A DNA stretch of 64,000 nt from Actinobacillus lignieresii (lineage in GTDB: Bacteria; Pseudomonadota; Gammaproteobacteria; Enterobacterales; Pasteurellaceae), in the NCBI RefSeq assembly GCF_900444945.1, contig NZ_UFRM01000001.1, positions 1,589,501 to 1,653,500 on the forward strand, in the 5' to 3' direction. Positions 50,978 to 60,634 of the stretch are shown piece after piece (the stretch's first letter is position 1; each line of letters opens with the position of its first letter). Under the pieces are notes generated by a model. It was not told where the DNA came from. It did not search any database and saw nothing but the letters and a program-made list of their open reading frames with translations. The position numbers and the translations under genes were made by a program.

Positions 50978-51598
50978 TTAATACTTTACTAATTGCGAAT
51001 TTAAGATATACGGCTTTAATAACAATAAAATATTGAAAAAGTGTTTCAAACGTTCTTCTTGCCCTTCTTCTTGCATCAGAATTTCTCCGCCGATTGTCAT
51101 CTCTTGACGCGCTAAATTTTTCGCTGTTTCCGCATAACTTTCTAATAATTGGAATTCCTGTGCATCACATTGGCTAAGAATAGCCAACATATCACGATCT
51201 TTTTCACTAAACTTCCCATTCGTCGGATTCATTAAGCCCATTTCTACAAATTCATCTAGTTCAACTTCAGTAATACCGAATTCCGAACAAATCTCACTCG
51301 CTAACAAATGAGCATCTTCCATACCATTTAGAATATCTAACGATCCCATTAAGCTTTTATAAGGATTATTCAGATCAAAATCCGGCTGGGCAAATACGGT
51401 TTTGATCTGTGAAATCGTTGCGTTGAAATTCGTTTGGAGATATTTAATAAATTCAATTAATTGGATATTGCTTTCATCATATAAATGAAAGTTCGGCTTG
51501 TCTTTCAACGGCTCCGGTAATAACCCCTCTTTAATATAATAAAGAATGGTTGATTTAGGCGTGTTAGTTAATTTGGAAAGATCGTTCATCTTCAACAT
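50978..51598 (-). CDS. MerR-family transcriptional regulator
   Basis: A 206-residue regulator. The N-terminal MerR helix-turn-helix and wing are MNDLSKLTNTPKSTILYYIKEGLLP (in part KSTILYYIKEGLLP) and LYDESNIQLIEFIKYLQT. The C-terminal half is longer than in metal-sensing MerR proteins and contains only scattered cysteines (ASEICSEFG, LSQCDAQEF), with no tail metal-binding cysteine pair. Effector unknown. Start at 51598, five bases after AAAGGAAC; the longer frame to 51649 lacks support. Divergent from tyrP, which it might control (inference). Confidence 0.8.
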   Translation of the reverse strand: MLKMNDLSKLTNTPKSTILYYIKEGLLPEPLKDKPNFHLYDESNIQLIEFIKYLQTNFNATISQIKTVFAQPDFDLNNPYKSLMGSLDILNGMEDAHLLASEICSEFGITEVELDEFVEMGLMNPTNGKFSEKDRDMLAILSQCDAQEFQLLESYAETAKNLARQEMTIGGEILMQEEGQEERLKHFFNILLLLKPYILNSQLVKY

Positions 51599-51796
51599 AA
51601 TAAGTTCCTTTGGATCCAATTTCGGATCTATTTTAGATAATCTATTCAAAAGCGTAAAGTTTTAGTATTCACTATTTAGCTAAAAATGGCGTTTTACTAC
51701 AATAAAATACACTTTTTCTCTATAAGACTATTTTTTAATAGGTTAGTTTATGGCACAATACTATTACTTTATTGTACTACTTCAATAGGATATTTT

Positions 51797-52999
51797 ATGC
51801 AAAAACAGCCAACACTTTTTGGTGGCGCTTGTATCATCGCCGGCGTTTGCGTAGGAGCAGGTATGCTTGGACTCCCGACTTCCGGTGCGGGAGCGTGGAC
51901 AATGTGGTCTATTCTTGCACTGGCTTTCACCATGATTGTGATGACATTTTCCGGCTGGTTACTACTTGACGTCTATAAAAACTACGACCTACGTGCGTCT
52001 TTCAATACCGTTACCAAAGACTTATTAGGTAATAAAATTAATGCGTTAAATAACCTTGCAGTCTATTTTGTCGGTGGGATTTTACTTTACGCTTACACAA
52101 CCGCTTCCGGTGGGATTTTAGAAAATCTCACCAAATCGGTGATTGATTTCGGTGAATTCGGTTCACGTATTTGGTCGGTGCTATTCGTGCTGATTTTCTC
52201 GTTCTTTGTATGGCACTCTACTCGTTTAGTTGATCGCATTTCGGTGCTATTAATTATCTTTATGGCACTTTCCTTTGCGTTCAGTATCTCGGGTCTGGTC
52301 AGTAATATTGATAGCAATATTTTATTCGATCAGCAAAATGAGAGCGGAGAATACGCCAAATACGCATTAGCGATGCTGCCGGTTGCACTAACCTCTTTCG
52401 GCTACCACCACTCAGTCTCTTCAATGCGTGCTTATTACGGCGAAGTGAAAAAAGCAAAATATGCGATTGCCGGCGGTACTTTTATTGCGTTAGTGCTTTA
52501 TTTACTTTGGGTGATCAGCATTTTCGGCAATTTACCGCGTGCGCAATTTGCACCGGTGATTGCAAGTAACGGTGATTTAGACGTGTTACTCAATACGATT
52601 GGCGAAGTGGTGCAGTCGCCGTATGTGAAACAAGCGATTAACGCCTTTTCTATGGCGGCAATTTTGTCTTCTTTTATCGGAGTTGGGCTAGGTACGTTTG
52701 ACTTCTTGGCGGATTTCTTCAAATTTGACAACAGCAAATTAGGCAGAAGCAAAGCATGGGCAGTAACTTTCTTACCTCCACTAGTATTCTCATTACTTTC
52801 ACCGCTCGGTTTCTTAAAAGCAATTGGTTACGCAGGTGCGGTGGCAACCCTTTGGACTTGTATGATTCCGGCGCTATTAGCCTATAAAGCGAAAAAAGGT
52901 AATCTGGTTATGATTGGATTGGTATTCTTATTCGGTGTTTGTACTGCGGTGTTCCATTTCCTTTCAATGTATGAAATGTTACCAATGTTTAAAGGTTAA
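51797..52999 (+). CDS. tyrP: Aromatic amino acid transporter, TyrP-like
   Basis: HAAAP-family proton symporter, probably for tyrosine. 400 residues with 11 membrane helices. Start block LFGGACIIAGVCVGAGMLGLP is the diagnostic first helix, followed by SFGYHHSVSSMRAYYG and IGVGLGTFDFLADFFK. The MQKQ start at 51797 has TAGGA nine bases before; an in-frame ATG at 51686 would add a non-conserved stretch. Tryptophan- and tyrosine-specific members are hard to tell apart by eye. Confidence 0.82.
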   Translation: MQKQPTLFGGACIIAGVCVGAGMLGLPTSGAGAWTMWSILALAFTMIVMTFSGWLLLDVYKNYDLRASFNTVTKDLLGNKINALNNLAVYFVGGILLYAYTTASGGILENLTKSVIDFGEFGSRIWSVLFVLIFSFFVWHSTRLVDRISVLLIIFMALSFAFSISGLVSNIDSNILFDQQNESGEYAKYALAMLPVALTSFGYHHSVSSMRAYYGEVKKAKYAIAGGTFIALVLYLLWVISIFGNLPRAQFAPVIASNGDLDVLLNTIGEVVQSPYVKQAINAFSMAAILSSFIGVGLGTFDFLADFFKFDNSKLGRSKAWAVTFLPPLVFSLLSPLGFLKAIGYAGAVATLWTCMIPALLAYKAKKGNLVMIGLVFLFGVCTAVFHFLSMYEMLPMFKG

Positions 53000-53016
53000 A
53001 TCATAAAACAAAAAAT

Positions 53017-53044
53017 AAGGGCAACCAATGTTGCCCCTTTGTTT
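53017..53044. terminator. Convergent terminator between tyrP and yfcZ-like
   Basis: AAGGGCAAC-CAAT-GTTGCCCCTT with a bulge, TGTTTTT to the right and an A-rich run (AAAACAAAAAAT) to the left, so it serves both genes. Confidence 0.88.
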
Positions 53045-53338
53045 TTATCTGACCGCCATTTGGAATAATACCACTTCCGCCTGACAACTAAATTCAATCT
53101 GCATTTGCATTAAAAACCCGTCTTCAATCGGGCTAATGCTATGCTGAATAACACAAGCCTCGGTTTCCACCGATTTTGCTTTTTCGATGAAAAATTCGAC
53201 CGCTTGTTGCGCTTGTGTTTCACTGTCATACACCGCTTCAAAGGCAATTTGACGATCGCTATTATCCAACATTGAATCTCCTTTCAGCTTACACATATTA
53301 TGTGCTTCCGCCGCTTTTTGTTGCATGGTTTTATGCAT
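53045..53338 (-). CDS. YfcZ/YiiS-family (DUF406) protein
   Basis: A small cytoplasmic protein of unknown function. The core MLDNSDRQIAFEAVYDSETQ, EKAKSVETEACVI and FSCQAEVVLFQMAVR at the end matches the E. coli YfcZ pattern (MDNSD... ending FQLGLR). Two starts are possible: 53338 (97 residues, AGGAA seven bases before) and 53272 (75 residues, AAAGGAG five bases before). The longer form is kept because YfcZ also has about 20 residues before MDNSD. 19 bp after the OYE-type gene in the same direction. Confidence 0.75.
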   Translation of the reverse strand: MHKTMQQKAAEAHNMCKLKGDSMLDNSDRQIAFEAVYDSETQAQQAVEFFIEKAKSVETEACVIQHSISPIEDGFLMQMQIEFSCQAEVVLFQMAVR

Positions 53339-53357
53339 AAATATTTCCTATTGCGGT

Positions 53358-54497
53358 TTATCTATCTAAGGGTTGCCAATCTTGACCTTTTACCGGTGGT
53401 AACCAAGGACCACCTTGTACGCATAAGTCCCATAAAATACCGTGGATACCGTATTGATCCGCTTTATTTGGGTCAAGTTCGGTCACGATTTCCGTTTCAC
53501 GTCCTTGTTTGATTAAGGTGGCAATCGTCGGGTTAATCATTACGGTTTTACCCAATGCGATAAATTCCGCCCAACCGGTATTAAACGCTTGTACGATTTG
53601 CTCTGCACTAAATAAACTTCCTACGCCGATAAGCGGTAATTTGCCGGCAATACGTTCGTGAATTAATTGCATACGTGTCATAGTGGTATCTGCACCACGG
53701 CGTACTTTTTTATCAAATTCGTGTAGAGAAATATGTAAATATTGCAATGGTTTTTCAGTAAGTCCATCGACTAATGCGAAAGTGTCTTGCATCGTTAAGC
53801 CTAGCTCTTCCGGTTCTTCCGGTGAGAAGCGATAACCGATAATAAAATCCGATTTTGCCGCTTTTTGTTTTTCAGTAACGACTGCATCCACCACCGCTAA
53901 TGGGAAACGCATACGCTTTTCACGTGAGCCGCCCCATTCGTCTTCACGACGGTTTGAGTGACCTGAATAGAATTGCTGAATTAAGTAATTATTCGCACCG
54001 TGAATTTCCACTCCGTCAAAGCCTGCTTCAATCGCTAATGCGGTTGCATTGGCAAATGCCGCAATTAACGACTCGATTTCTGCCACGGTTGCTGCACGTG
54101 TACCGGTCTCTTCATCCGCACTTGCCGAGATTCTGTCTTTACCGTTAAGTAACTCGGTTAAGGCAAGTTTTCCGCCGTGATGAATTTGTAAAATTGCTTT
54201 CGCACCTTGCGATTTAATCAGATCCGCCATTTGTTTCAAACTTGGTAATTGAGCGGTATGAATCGCTTCCGGCTGACCGTGGAATGCTTTACCGCCGTCT
54301 TGTACCAATGTTGCAGCTAAAATAAACATACCGATATCGCCGGCACGGTTTTCGATAAATTTATGTTCGTTTTGACCTAATGTACCGTCCGGATTCGAGC
54401 CGAAATGCGTCATCGGTGCCACCACTAAACGGTTTTTAATTTCAACGCCATTGTTTAATTGATAACTTTCAAATAATGGAGAAAATTTCGAGTTCAT
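53358..54497 (-). CDS. NADH:flavin oxidoreductase, Old Yellow Enzyme family
   Basis: A 379-residue FMN-dependent ene-reductase-type TIM barrel. RLVVAPMTHFGSNPDG near the start is the FMN/flavin contact. AILQIHHGGKLAL (about residues 103-115), GFDGVEIHGANNYLIQQFYS and GVGSLFSAEQIVQAF (phosphate-binding) follow in order. The catalytic pair of classical OYEs (H-N) appears here as H-G-A-N. Substrate unknown; related proteins reduce enones or act in stress response. Precedes the yfcZ-like gene by 19 bp. Confidence 0.88.
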   Translation of the reverse strand: MNSKFSPLFESYQLNNGVEIKNRLVVAPMTHFGSNPDGTLGQNEHKFIENRAGDIGMFILAATLVQDGGKAFHGQPEAIHTAQLPSLKQMADLIKSQGAKAILQIHHGGKLALTELLNGKDRISASADEETGTRAATVAEIESLIAAFANATALAIEAGFDGVEIHGANNYLIQQFYSGHSNRREDEWGGSREKRMRFPLAVVDAVVTEKQKAAKSDFIIGYRFSPEEPEELGLTMQDTFALVDGLTEKPLQYLHISLHEFDKKVRRGADTTMTRMQLIHERIAGKLPLIGVGSLFSAEQIVQAFNTGWAEFIALGKTVMINPTIATLIKQGRETEIVTELDPNKADQYGIHGILWDLCVQGGPWLPPVKGQDWQPLDR

Positions 54498-54618
54498 ATT
54501 GCTTTCCTTATAATAAATAAAACTTAATTAATAAAGTTTATGTAAAAAATAGATCATAGTCTAAATAGGAGTAAAATCAAATAACCAATTAAACTTACCT
54601 ATGCTATAAGGAGTGAAT

Positions 54619-55521
54619 ATGCAACAGATTAATCTCAGCCCGACGCTCAACTTCAGTCGTCTTATCCAAGGTTTTTGGCGTTTGGACAAATGGCAACAGA
54701 CGCCGCAACAAACATTGGCTTTTATTGAACAATTATTAGCACTCGGTATTAATACCTTTGACCATGCGGCTTGTTACGGCGGTTTTACGACAGAAGAATC
54801 CTTCGGAAAAGCATTAGCGTTAAATAAATCGTTACGCGATAAAATGACCCTTGTGACCAAATGCGGCATTTTATATCCGAATAAAGCCCTACCGGAGATG
54901 AAAAGTCACCATTACGATAACAGCTATCGTCATATTATTTGGTCTGCGGAACGCTCTCTACAAAAATTACACACGGAACAACTTGATTTATTATTGATTC
55001 ATCGCTTGTCGCCTTGTGCCGATCCGGAGCAAATCGCGAAAGCCTTTGACCAACTTTATCAGGAAGGTAAAGTGAAGAATTTCGGGGTATCCAATTATAC
55101 GCCGGCTAAATTCTCAATGTTGCAATCTTATGTTAATCAACCGTTAGTGACCAACCAAATTGAAATTTCGCCGTTACATTTAAAACCGTTTGATGACGGT
55201 AGTTTAGATTTCTTGCTGGAAAAACGGATTAAACCGATGGCATGGTCACCGTTTGCCGGCGGACGTTTGTTTGATCCGTTAGATGAAAGAGGCGCAAGAG
55301 TTTCTCAAGCCTTACTGGAAATCGGTGAACAAAAAGGAGAAAGTCGTTTAGAAGTATTGGCATTAGCTTGGTTATTAGCCCATCCGGCGAAAATTATGCC
55401 GATTCTAGGCTCAGGTAAAATTGAGCGGGTGCGTACCGCAACCGAAGCATTGCAGGTATCGTTCAGCGAAGAAGAATGGATCAAAGTCTATGTCGCCGCC
55501 CAAGGCTTCGATATTCCGTAG
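54619..55521 (+). CDS. Aldo/keto reductase
   Basis: A 300-residue NADPH-dependent reductase of the YdhF type. AKR motifs are present: GFWRLDKW, FDHAACYGGFTTEESFGKAL (catalytic D-x-x-x-Y), TLVTKCGILY (Lys), and LDLLLIHRLSP (His), then FGVSNYTPAKF and a C-terminal MPILGSGKIERV. Start at the ATG at 54619, six bases after AAGGAG; a GTG at 54613 is in frame but too close to the site. Divergent from the OYE-type gene. Confidence 0.9.
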   Translation: MQQINLSPTLNFSRLIQGFWRLDKWQQTPQQTLAFIEQLLALGINTFDHAACYGGFTTEESFGKALALNKSLRDKMTLVTKCGILYPNKALPEMKSHHYDNSYRHIIWSAERSLQKLHTEQLDLLLIHRLSPCADPEQIAKAFDQLYQEGKVKNFGVSNYTPAKFSMLQSYVNQPLVTNQIEISPLHLKPFDDGSLDFLLEKRIKPMAWSPFAGGRLFDPLDERGARVSQALLEIGEQKGESRLEVLALAWLLAHPAKIMPILGSGKIERVRTATEALQVSFSEEEWIKVYVAAQGFDIP

Positions 55522-55535
55522 ATAACTAAGATAAG

Positions 55536-55580
55536 CAAGCGGTCGGATTTTGTGAATTTTTAGCAAAATCCGACCGCTTG
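55536..55580. terminator. Convergent USS-pair terminator
   Basis: CAAGCGGTCGGATTTTG (55536-55552) and its perfect 17-bp complement at 55564-55580, between the aldo/keto reductase and acyl-CoA ligase genes. Confidence 0.9.
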
Positions 55581-55583
55581 AAA

Positions 55584-57359
55584 TTATTTATACATCGATT
55601 CAATCTGCTTACGATAGCGTTCTAAAATCACTTTACGACGTAATTTTAAGGTTGGTGTGATTTCTTCCATTTTTACGCTGAACGCTTGCGGTAACAGAGT
55701 AAATTTCTTGATTTGTTCAAAGTGTGCCAACTCTTTTTGTAACTCGTTGATACGCTTTTCAAATAACTGCACAATTTCCGAATGTTTAACCAATTCCATC
55801 CGGTCTTGATATTTGATATTTAGCTGTTTAGCGTATTCTTCGAGGCTTTCAAAACACGGTACGATTAAAGCGGACACATATTTTTTCGCATCGGCAATAA
55901 TCGCAATCTGTTCAATAAATTTATCTTTACCGATTTTGCCTTCGATATATTGCGGCGCGATATATTTACCGTTTGAAGTTTTCATTAACTCTTTGATACG
56001 GTCGGTAATATATAAATTACCTTGCGCATCAAATTCACCGGCATCGCCGGTTTTTAAGAAGCCGTCTTCGGTAAAGGCAAGCGCGGTTTCCTCCGGACGT
56101 TTGTAATAGCCTCGCATTACCATTCCGCCACGCACTAAAATCTCGTTATTTTCGCCGATTTTCACTTCGGCATTCGGCATTAAACGTCCGATTGAATTCG
56201 GTTCGAACTGCTCGTCCGCCCAACAAGAAACGGTCGCTGTGGTTTCGGTCATACCGTAACCCAATTTGATATTAACGCCGATGGCTTGGAAAAATTGCCC
56301 GATGGTCGGTTCCAATTTTGCACCGCCGCACGGCATCATACGAATACGCCCGCCCAATAAAGCACGTAATTTATTTAATACCAATTTATCCGCTAATTTA
56401 TAAGATAACGTATTTTTCCGTTTTTTCTTGCCGACTGAAATCGCCCACTTAAATAACGCTCTGCGGTGAATCGGAGCTTTATTCACTTTATCCCAAATCG
56501 CACTATACATTTTTTCATATAAACGAGGAACGGCGCACATTAAAGTCGGTTTCACTTCATTTAACGCATTGCGCACTTCATTGGTATCTTCTAAATAACA
56601 CACCGTTGCTCCGCGATAAAGTACATAAGCCACCCACGCCCGTTCAAAAATATGTGAAAACGGCAGGAAAGAAAGCGAAACGTCATTTTCATCAATTTTT
56701 GGCAAGGCTAAATCGTGAGCGTGCAACTGATGTGCAATATTCGCATAGTCCAACATGACCCCTTTCGGTTCGCCTGTCGTACCGGAGGTATAAATCATAG
56801 TGAATAGATCCGAAAGATTTTTATCGGCAAGACGTTGGTTTAATTCTGTTTGCTTATCTTGAGAAGCATAAGCAATAAAATCATTCCAATTTTCCACTTT
56901 AGTATGGGCAAGCGGTCGAATTAGGCTGATTTCTTGCGATTTCATACAAACAATTTTTTCCAGTAACGGGCAGTTATCCGCTACTTCTAAAGCCGCTTCG
57001 AGCTGCTCGTGATCACCGACAAACAGAATACGAATATCCGCATGATTAAGGATAAATTCCGCCTGTTTAGCCGTATTTGTGGCATAAATCGGCACGGTTA
57101 CCGCACGAATTTGCAACGCCCCGAAATCCGTAATCGTCCATTGCGGCATATTGTGAGCAAAAATCGCAATTTTTTGCTGTACTTCGATACCGTGAGCTAA
57201 GAGTGCAAGAGAGAATTGATCAACGGACTGTTGGAAAGATTGCCATGAAATATCTTGCCAGATTTGTTGGGATTTATAACGTAAAGCGGTTTTGGAAGCG
57301 AACTGTTCGGCACGTCGGCGTACTTGGTCGATAAGATGATAATTCGGTTGGTTAGTCAT
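55584..57359 (-). CDS. Long-chain acyl-CoA synthetase (AMP-forming)
   Basis: Activates fatty acids to acyl-CoA. 591 residues, FadD15/AasS-like size. The AMP-binding motif is [14 protein letters not shown] (about residues 187-200), then [27 protein letters not shown] (gate), and the C-terminal hinge [18 protein letters not shown]. No membrane helices, so peripheral to the inner membrane. Monocistronic between two USS-pair terminators. Confidence 0.9.
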   Translation of the reverse strand: MTNQPNYHLIDQVRRRAEQFASKTALRYKSQQIWQDISWQSFQQSVDQFSLALLAHGIEVQQKIAIFAHNMPQWTITDFGALQIRAVTVPIYATNTAKQAEFILNHADIRILFVGDHEQLEAALEVADNCPLLEKIVCMKSQEISLIRPLAHTKVENWNDFIAYASQDKQTELNQRLADKNLSDLFTMIYTSGTTGEPKGVMLDYANIAHQLHAHDLALPKIDENDVSLSFLPFSHIFERAWVAYVLYRGATVCYLEDTNEVRNALNEVKPTLMCAVPRLYEKMYSAIWDKVNKAPIHRRALFKWAISVGKKKRKNTLSYKLADKLVLNKLRALLGGRIRMMPCGGAKLEPTIGQFFQAIGVNIKLGYGMTETTATVSCWADEQFEPNSIGRLMPNAEVKIGENNEILVRGGMVMRGYYKRPEETALAFTEDGFLKTGDAGEFDAQGNLYITDRIKELMKTSNGKYIAPQYIEGKIGKDKFIEQIAIIADAKKYVSALIVPCFESLEEYAKQLNIKYQDRMELVKHSEIVQLFEKRINELQKELAHFEQIKKFTLLPQAFSVKMEEITPTLKLRRKVILERYRKQIESMYK

Positions 57360-57477
57360 ATTAAGTTATTCGTTATTATTTCAGCTTACAACTGTTCGCT
57401 AATATAAAATGTAACGTCTTAAAATGCCAGTAATTTGTTTACAGCTGTGCGCTGAAACGGCGAGTTTGCTCAAAAAG

Positions 57478-57533
57478 CAAGCGGTCGAATTTTCGGATAA
57501 ATTTGCAAAATTTCCGAAAAATTCGACCGCTTG
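57478..57533. terminator. USS-pair terminator after mqo
   Basis: CAAGCGGTCGAATTTTCGG (57478-57496) and CCGAAAAATTCGACCGCTTG (57514-57533), one base bulged. It lies 6 bp past the mqo stop. Confidence 0.88.
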
Positions 57534-57539
57534 TATTTT

Positions 57540-59015
57540 CTAATTTGCTAACGCTAACACCTGATCTACACGTTGCTTAATTTGTGCATATAATTGCGGT
57601 TCGTTGCGTAACGCTTTTCCGTAAGAAGGCAACATTTGGGTTAATTTGGCTTGCCATTGCGGTAGCTCCGCAGCAAAGCATGAAACCAATACGTCCAACA
57701 TTGCTTTTACCGAAGTTGAAGCGCCTGGCGAAGCCCCCAACAATGCGGCTAAAGAACCGTCTTCCGCACGAATTACTTCAGTACCGAAGCGCATTTCTCC
57801 GCCTTTAATCACTTGCACGCGTTGTCCTGCCACCACGACGTCCCAATCTTCGTCTTTCGCATCCGGTACAAACTCACGTAAATCCGCCATACGCTGTACT
57901 TTGGTCAGCATCGCTTGCTTCATTAAATAATGGGCTAGCGGTAAATTTTTAATACCGGCTTTGGTTACGGAACAGAAATTAGTCGGTGTAACCGAAGTCG
58001 GCAGATCTAAAACGCTTCCCTGTTTTAAAAATTTCAGCGTAAAACCGGCAAAAGGCCCGAATAACAGCGATTGTTTACCTTCGATAAAGCGAGTATCCAA
58101 ATGAGGTACCGACATCGGCGGCGCACCCAATTTCGCTTTGCCATAAACCTTGGCATTATGTTTGGCAATCACCTCAGGATTATTACACACCATAAATAAA
58201 CCGCTGACCGGGAAACCGCCGACATTTTTACCGTCGGTAATACCGGATTTTTGTAATAAAGGTAACGCACCGCCGCCACTGCCGATAAACACGAATTTAC
58301 TACGATGCACTCGCTTTTGACCTTGCTGATCCACAACGGTTAATTTCCACTCGCCGTTCGCTAAACGTTGTATATTTTTAACCGTATGATTTAAATTTAA
58401 CTCCGCTTTTTGCTTCACTAAATAATCGAACAATTTTCGCGTCAGCTCGCCGAAGTTTACGTCCGTACCGTACTGAATATAACTTGCGGCTAATGTTTCG
58501 TTCGAATCTCGATTTTGCATCATCAACGGCATCCACTGCGCAAGCTGTTGATGAGCTCGGCTAAACTGCATACCTTCGAACAAATGACTTTGGGCTAAAC
58601 TTTGATAACGCTTTTGTAAAAACTGCGCATTTTGCTCGCCTTGTACGAAACTGATATGCGGAATACGGTGAATAAACTCTCTCGGAGCTTGGATTCTTCC
58701 CGTTTCAACCAAATAGCTCCAAAGTTGTAACGACAACTGAAAATCTTCACAGATCTTAATCGCACGCTCAACCGAAACTTCTCCGTCGGCTTTTTGCTCG
58801 GTATAGTTTAATTCGCATAATGCGGAATGCCCCGTGCCGGCATTATTCCATTCGTTCGAACTTTCCAAACCGACCGCCGAAAGTTTCTCGAAAATCGCAA
58901 GACTTTTCTCCGGCGCCAATTCGGTAAAAAATGCGCCGAGTGTTCCGCTCATAATCCCTGCACCAATCAGCGTTACATCAGAATAACTTTCTAAAGCAGA
59001 GCTAGAATCCTGCAT
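57540..59015 (-). CDS. mqo: Malate:quinone oxidoreductase
   Basis: FAD enzyme that oxidises malate to oxaloacetate and passes electrons to quinone at the membrane face. FAD loop [17 protein letters not shown] (15-31), then [49 protein letters not shown], and the C-terminal [19 protein letters not shown]. 491 residues, full length. Transcribed from a promoter with a perfect CRP consensus 62 bp before the start, so catabolite control is expected. Confidence 0.95.
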   Translation of the reverse strand: MQDSSSALESYSDVTLIGAGIMSGTLGAFFTELAPEKSLAIFEKLSAVGLESSNEWNNAGTGHSALCELNYTEQKADGEVSVERAIKICEDFQLSLQLWSYLVETGRIQAPREFIHRIPHISFVQGEQNAQFLQKRYQSLAQSHLFEGMQFSRAHQQLAQWMPLMMQNRDSNETLAASYIQYGTDVNFGELTRKLFDYLVKQKAELNLNHTVKNIQRLANGEWKLTVVDQQGQKRVHRSKFVFIGSGGGALPLLQKSGITDGKNVGGFPVSGLFMVCNNPEVIAKHNAKVYGKAKLGAPPMSVPHLDTRFIEGKQSLLFGPFAGFTLKFLKQGSVLDLPTSVTPTNFCSVTKAGIKNLPLAHYLMKQAMLTKVQRMADLREFVPDAKDEDWDVVVAGQRVQVIKGGEMRFGTEVIRAEDGSLAALLGASPGASTSVKAMLDVLVSCFAAELPQWQAKLTQMLPSYGKALRNEPQLYAQIKQRVDQVLALAN

Positions 59016-59049
59016 AGTGTTCCCTTTTATTGTGTTAATTTTTTGTGAA

Positions 59050-59055
59050 ATTATA
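59050..59055 (-). promoter_or_regulatory. -10 of the mqo promoter
   Basis: TATAAT on the minus strand (59055-59050), giving a start point near 59043. No good -35 is present; that position (59078-59073) is overlapped by the CRP site, as in class II CRP promoters. Confidence 0.7.
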
Positions 59056-59073
59056 GCGTGAATAGAGTAACAT

Positions 59074-59095
59074 AAGTGTGAACAAGATCACATTT
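59074..59095 (-). promoter_or_regulatory. Class II CRP site of mqo
   Basis: TGTGA-ACAAGA-TCACA (59077-59092 on the plus strand), a perfect CRP core, with flanking AAG...TTTTT also matching the A/T preference. Its centre (59084.5) is 41.5 bp from the predicted start at 59043. The site lies between the mqo start and the end of the upstream membrane-protein gene. Confidence 0.88.
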
Positions 59096-59122
59096 TTAGC
59101 ACAATTAGTCAAATTCCATTAT

Positions 59123-59536
59123 TTAATGATAACGCCCTTTAAAAGAATTGACCGCTGCAATCAGAAAAAATAAACCGAAAAGAAAATCGCCGAAACCGTA
59201 ACTGGCGAAAAAGCAAAACATCAACATCGATTGACCCGCTAATACGTCCAATTTCTCCGGGGTCGTCGCCAACCAATATAACCATGCGCCGGCATATAGC
59301 ATTTTTTCCAAACAAAAGACCACGACCAAATAAGGTACTTTCCAAAACGAGCGAGCAACCGATAGGTAAGCTAATCCCCATAAAATAATCGCAATTTGCC
59401 CTAACCATGAAAACACAATAGGGTCGTTTTCCATCAAGGTTCGATCGGTAAAGAATTGAGTAAAACCTAAAATACCGACTAAATTATAAATTCCGGCTAA
59501 TATAAATCCTTGAATAGCGGATTGGCGGCTTAGCAT
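59123..59536 (-). CDS. Four-helix membrane protein of unknown function
   Basis: A 137-residue protein with four predicted membrane helices: IQGFILAGIYNLVGILGF, FSWLGQIAIILWGLAYL, VPYLVVVFCLEKMLYAGAWL and FASYGFGDFLFGLFFLIAAV. No soluble domain. No family recognised. It is upstream of mqo in the same direction, but a CRP-dependent promoter lies between, so it is probably a separate unit. Confidence 0.7.
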   Translation of the reverse strand: MLSRQSAIQGFILAGIYNLVGILGFTQFFTDRTLMENDPIVFSWLGQIAIILWGLAYLSVARSFWKVPYLVVVFCLEKMLYAGAWLYWLATTPEKLDVLAGQSMLMFCFFASYGFGDFLFGLFFLIAAVNSFKGRYH

Positions 59537-59755
59537 ACATACTCCTTAGTTGTATTCATGATGATTCTTCTAAACGCTATTTTAAGCGTGAATCTTAATA
59601 TAAAAATATTTTATAACAAGCTCTTCTTTCGATTCAAAATCTCGACAAGTGACAAATAAACGCAATTGTTTCGATATGAACTATCGAACTTGGCGATAGA
59701 CAGCTTGTCACACAAGATAATCCTATCTATTGATCACGAATCATTTGGAGTATAT

Positions 59756-60097
59756 ATGAAATTAATTACAAAGATTTTAGCTGTCGCCTCATTATCCGTA
59801 TCCCTTTCCGGACATGCCTTAACCCGTTCTCAGCATGATACCGCCGTCGGAGCGGTTATCGGCGGTGTTGCGGGTGCGGTAATGGGTAACGATATTCCCT
59901 CTACGGTTGCAGGTGCGGCATTAGGCGGAGTGGTAGGCAGTCAATGGAATGCCGGCAAACTGGAAAACGATAACCGTCATCACAAATATAGAAAAATACA
60001 TCGCGACGACCGACGTAAATATCACAAAAAAGGACGAAATTTACACCGATATTATGATAACGGATGGCACAAAGGTCGCCATAAACATCGTCATTAG
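59756..60097 (+). CDS. Exported glycine-zipper protein with basic His-rich tail
   Basis: A 113-residue protein. Signal peptide MKLITKILAVASLSVSLSGHA. A glycine-zipper segment follows (GAVIGGVAGAVMGNDIP and AGAALGGVVGSQWNAG; about residues 32-66), which may insert into membranes. The C-terminal 45 residues are strongly basic and rich in His, Arg, Lys and Tyr (NRHHKYRKIHRDDRRKYHKK... HKGRHKHRH). Start at 59756, preceded by TTGGAG; a longer frame to 59666 lacks a signal. Leader sequence has overlapping hairpins TTCGATA/TATCGAA and CTATCG/CGATAG (59670-59699). Function unknown. Confidence 0.75.
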   Translation: MKLITKILAVASLSVSLSGHALTRSQHDTAVGAVIGGVAGAVMGNDIPSTVAGAALGGVVGSQWNAGKLENDNRHHKYRKIHRDDRRKYHKKGRNLHRYYDNGWHKGRHKHRH

Positions 60098-60138
60098 GTA
60101 AAATGGGACTCTTCGTCCGATATATCTAAGAAATCACT

Positions 60139-60564
60139 ATGCCGATGAGTCGTTTAGAACGCCTTTTACATGCGTTATTATTTGAAACCTTCGCAATTCT
60201 TTTTACTCTCATCGGTATGAGTTTACTGACATCACACCAAACGGGACTACTGACCGGCACTATCGTTTCGATATCCTTAGTAGCCGTATTTTGGAATATG
60301 CTTTTTAATGCGATATTCGACCGTTTTTTCACCGCTCCTCGAGAAACAAGAAGTACGGTATTACGTATTTTTCATACGTTGGCTTTTGAAGGCGGCTTAC
60401 TGATTTTCACCGTGCCTTTAGTCGCTTACATACTGAGCGTGGACTGGTGGACGGCATTTGTGACGGACATCGGTATGACGCTGTTTGTTGTGGTTTATAC
60501 TTTCTTCTTTAATCTGCTTTATGATCATATCCGAGCTTGGCTGATTGCACGTAAAACAGCTTAA
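60139..60564 (+). CDS. PACE-family efflux protein
   Basis: A 141-residue inner-membrane protein with four helices in two tandem halves, the plan of PACE (AceI-like) exporters of biocides such as chlorhexidine. Half one: RLLHALLFETFAILFTLIGM and WNMLFNAIFDRFF. Half two: RIFHTLAFEGGLLIFTVPLV and FFFNLLYDHIRAW. The conserved E in the first helix of each half (LFET and AFEG) is kept; the first Glu is essential for proton coupling in AceI. ATG at 60139 or two codons on. Confidence 0.88.
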   Translation: MPMSRLERLLHALLFETFAILFTLIGMSLLTSHQTGLLTGTIVSISLVAVFWNMLFNAIFDRFFTAPRETRSTVLRIFHTLAFEGGLLIFTVPLVAYILSVDWWTAFVTDIGMTLFVVVYTFFFNLLYDHIRAWLIARKTA

Positions 60565-60573
60565 ACGGCAATA

Positions 60574-60618
60574 AAAAAGCGGTACGATTTGCAAAAAATC
60601 TTGCAAAAAGCACCGCTT
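60574..60618. terminator. Convergent USS-type terminator
   Basis: AAGCGGT (60577-60583) and ACCGCTT (60612-60618) with TTTGCAA/TTGCAAA paired inside. Minus-strand tail is TTTTTTATT, supporting mglC termination. Confidence 0.75.
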
Positions 60619-60634
60619 GGACAAGGACAACTAT

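Noticed and set aside
51686..51796. Extended start of tyrP
   Set aside because: Added residues are hydrophobic without family similarity; the MQKQ start has a ribosome-binding site and matches the family start.
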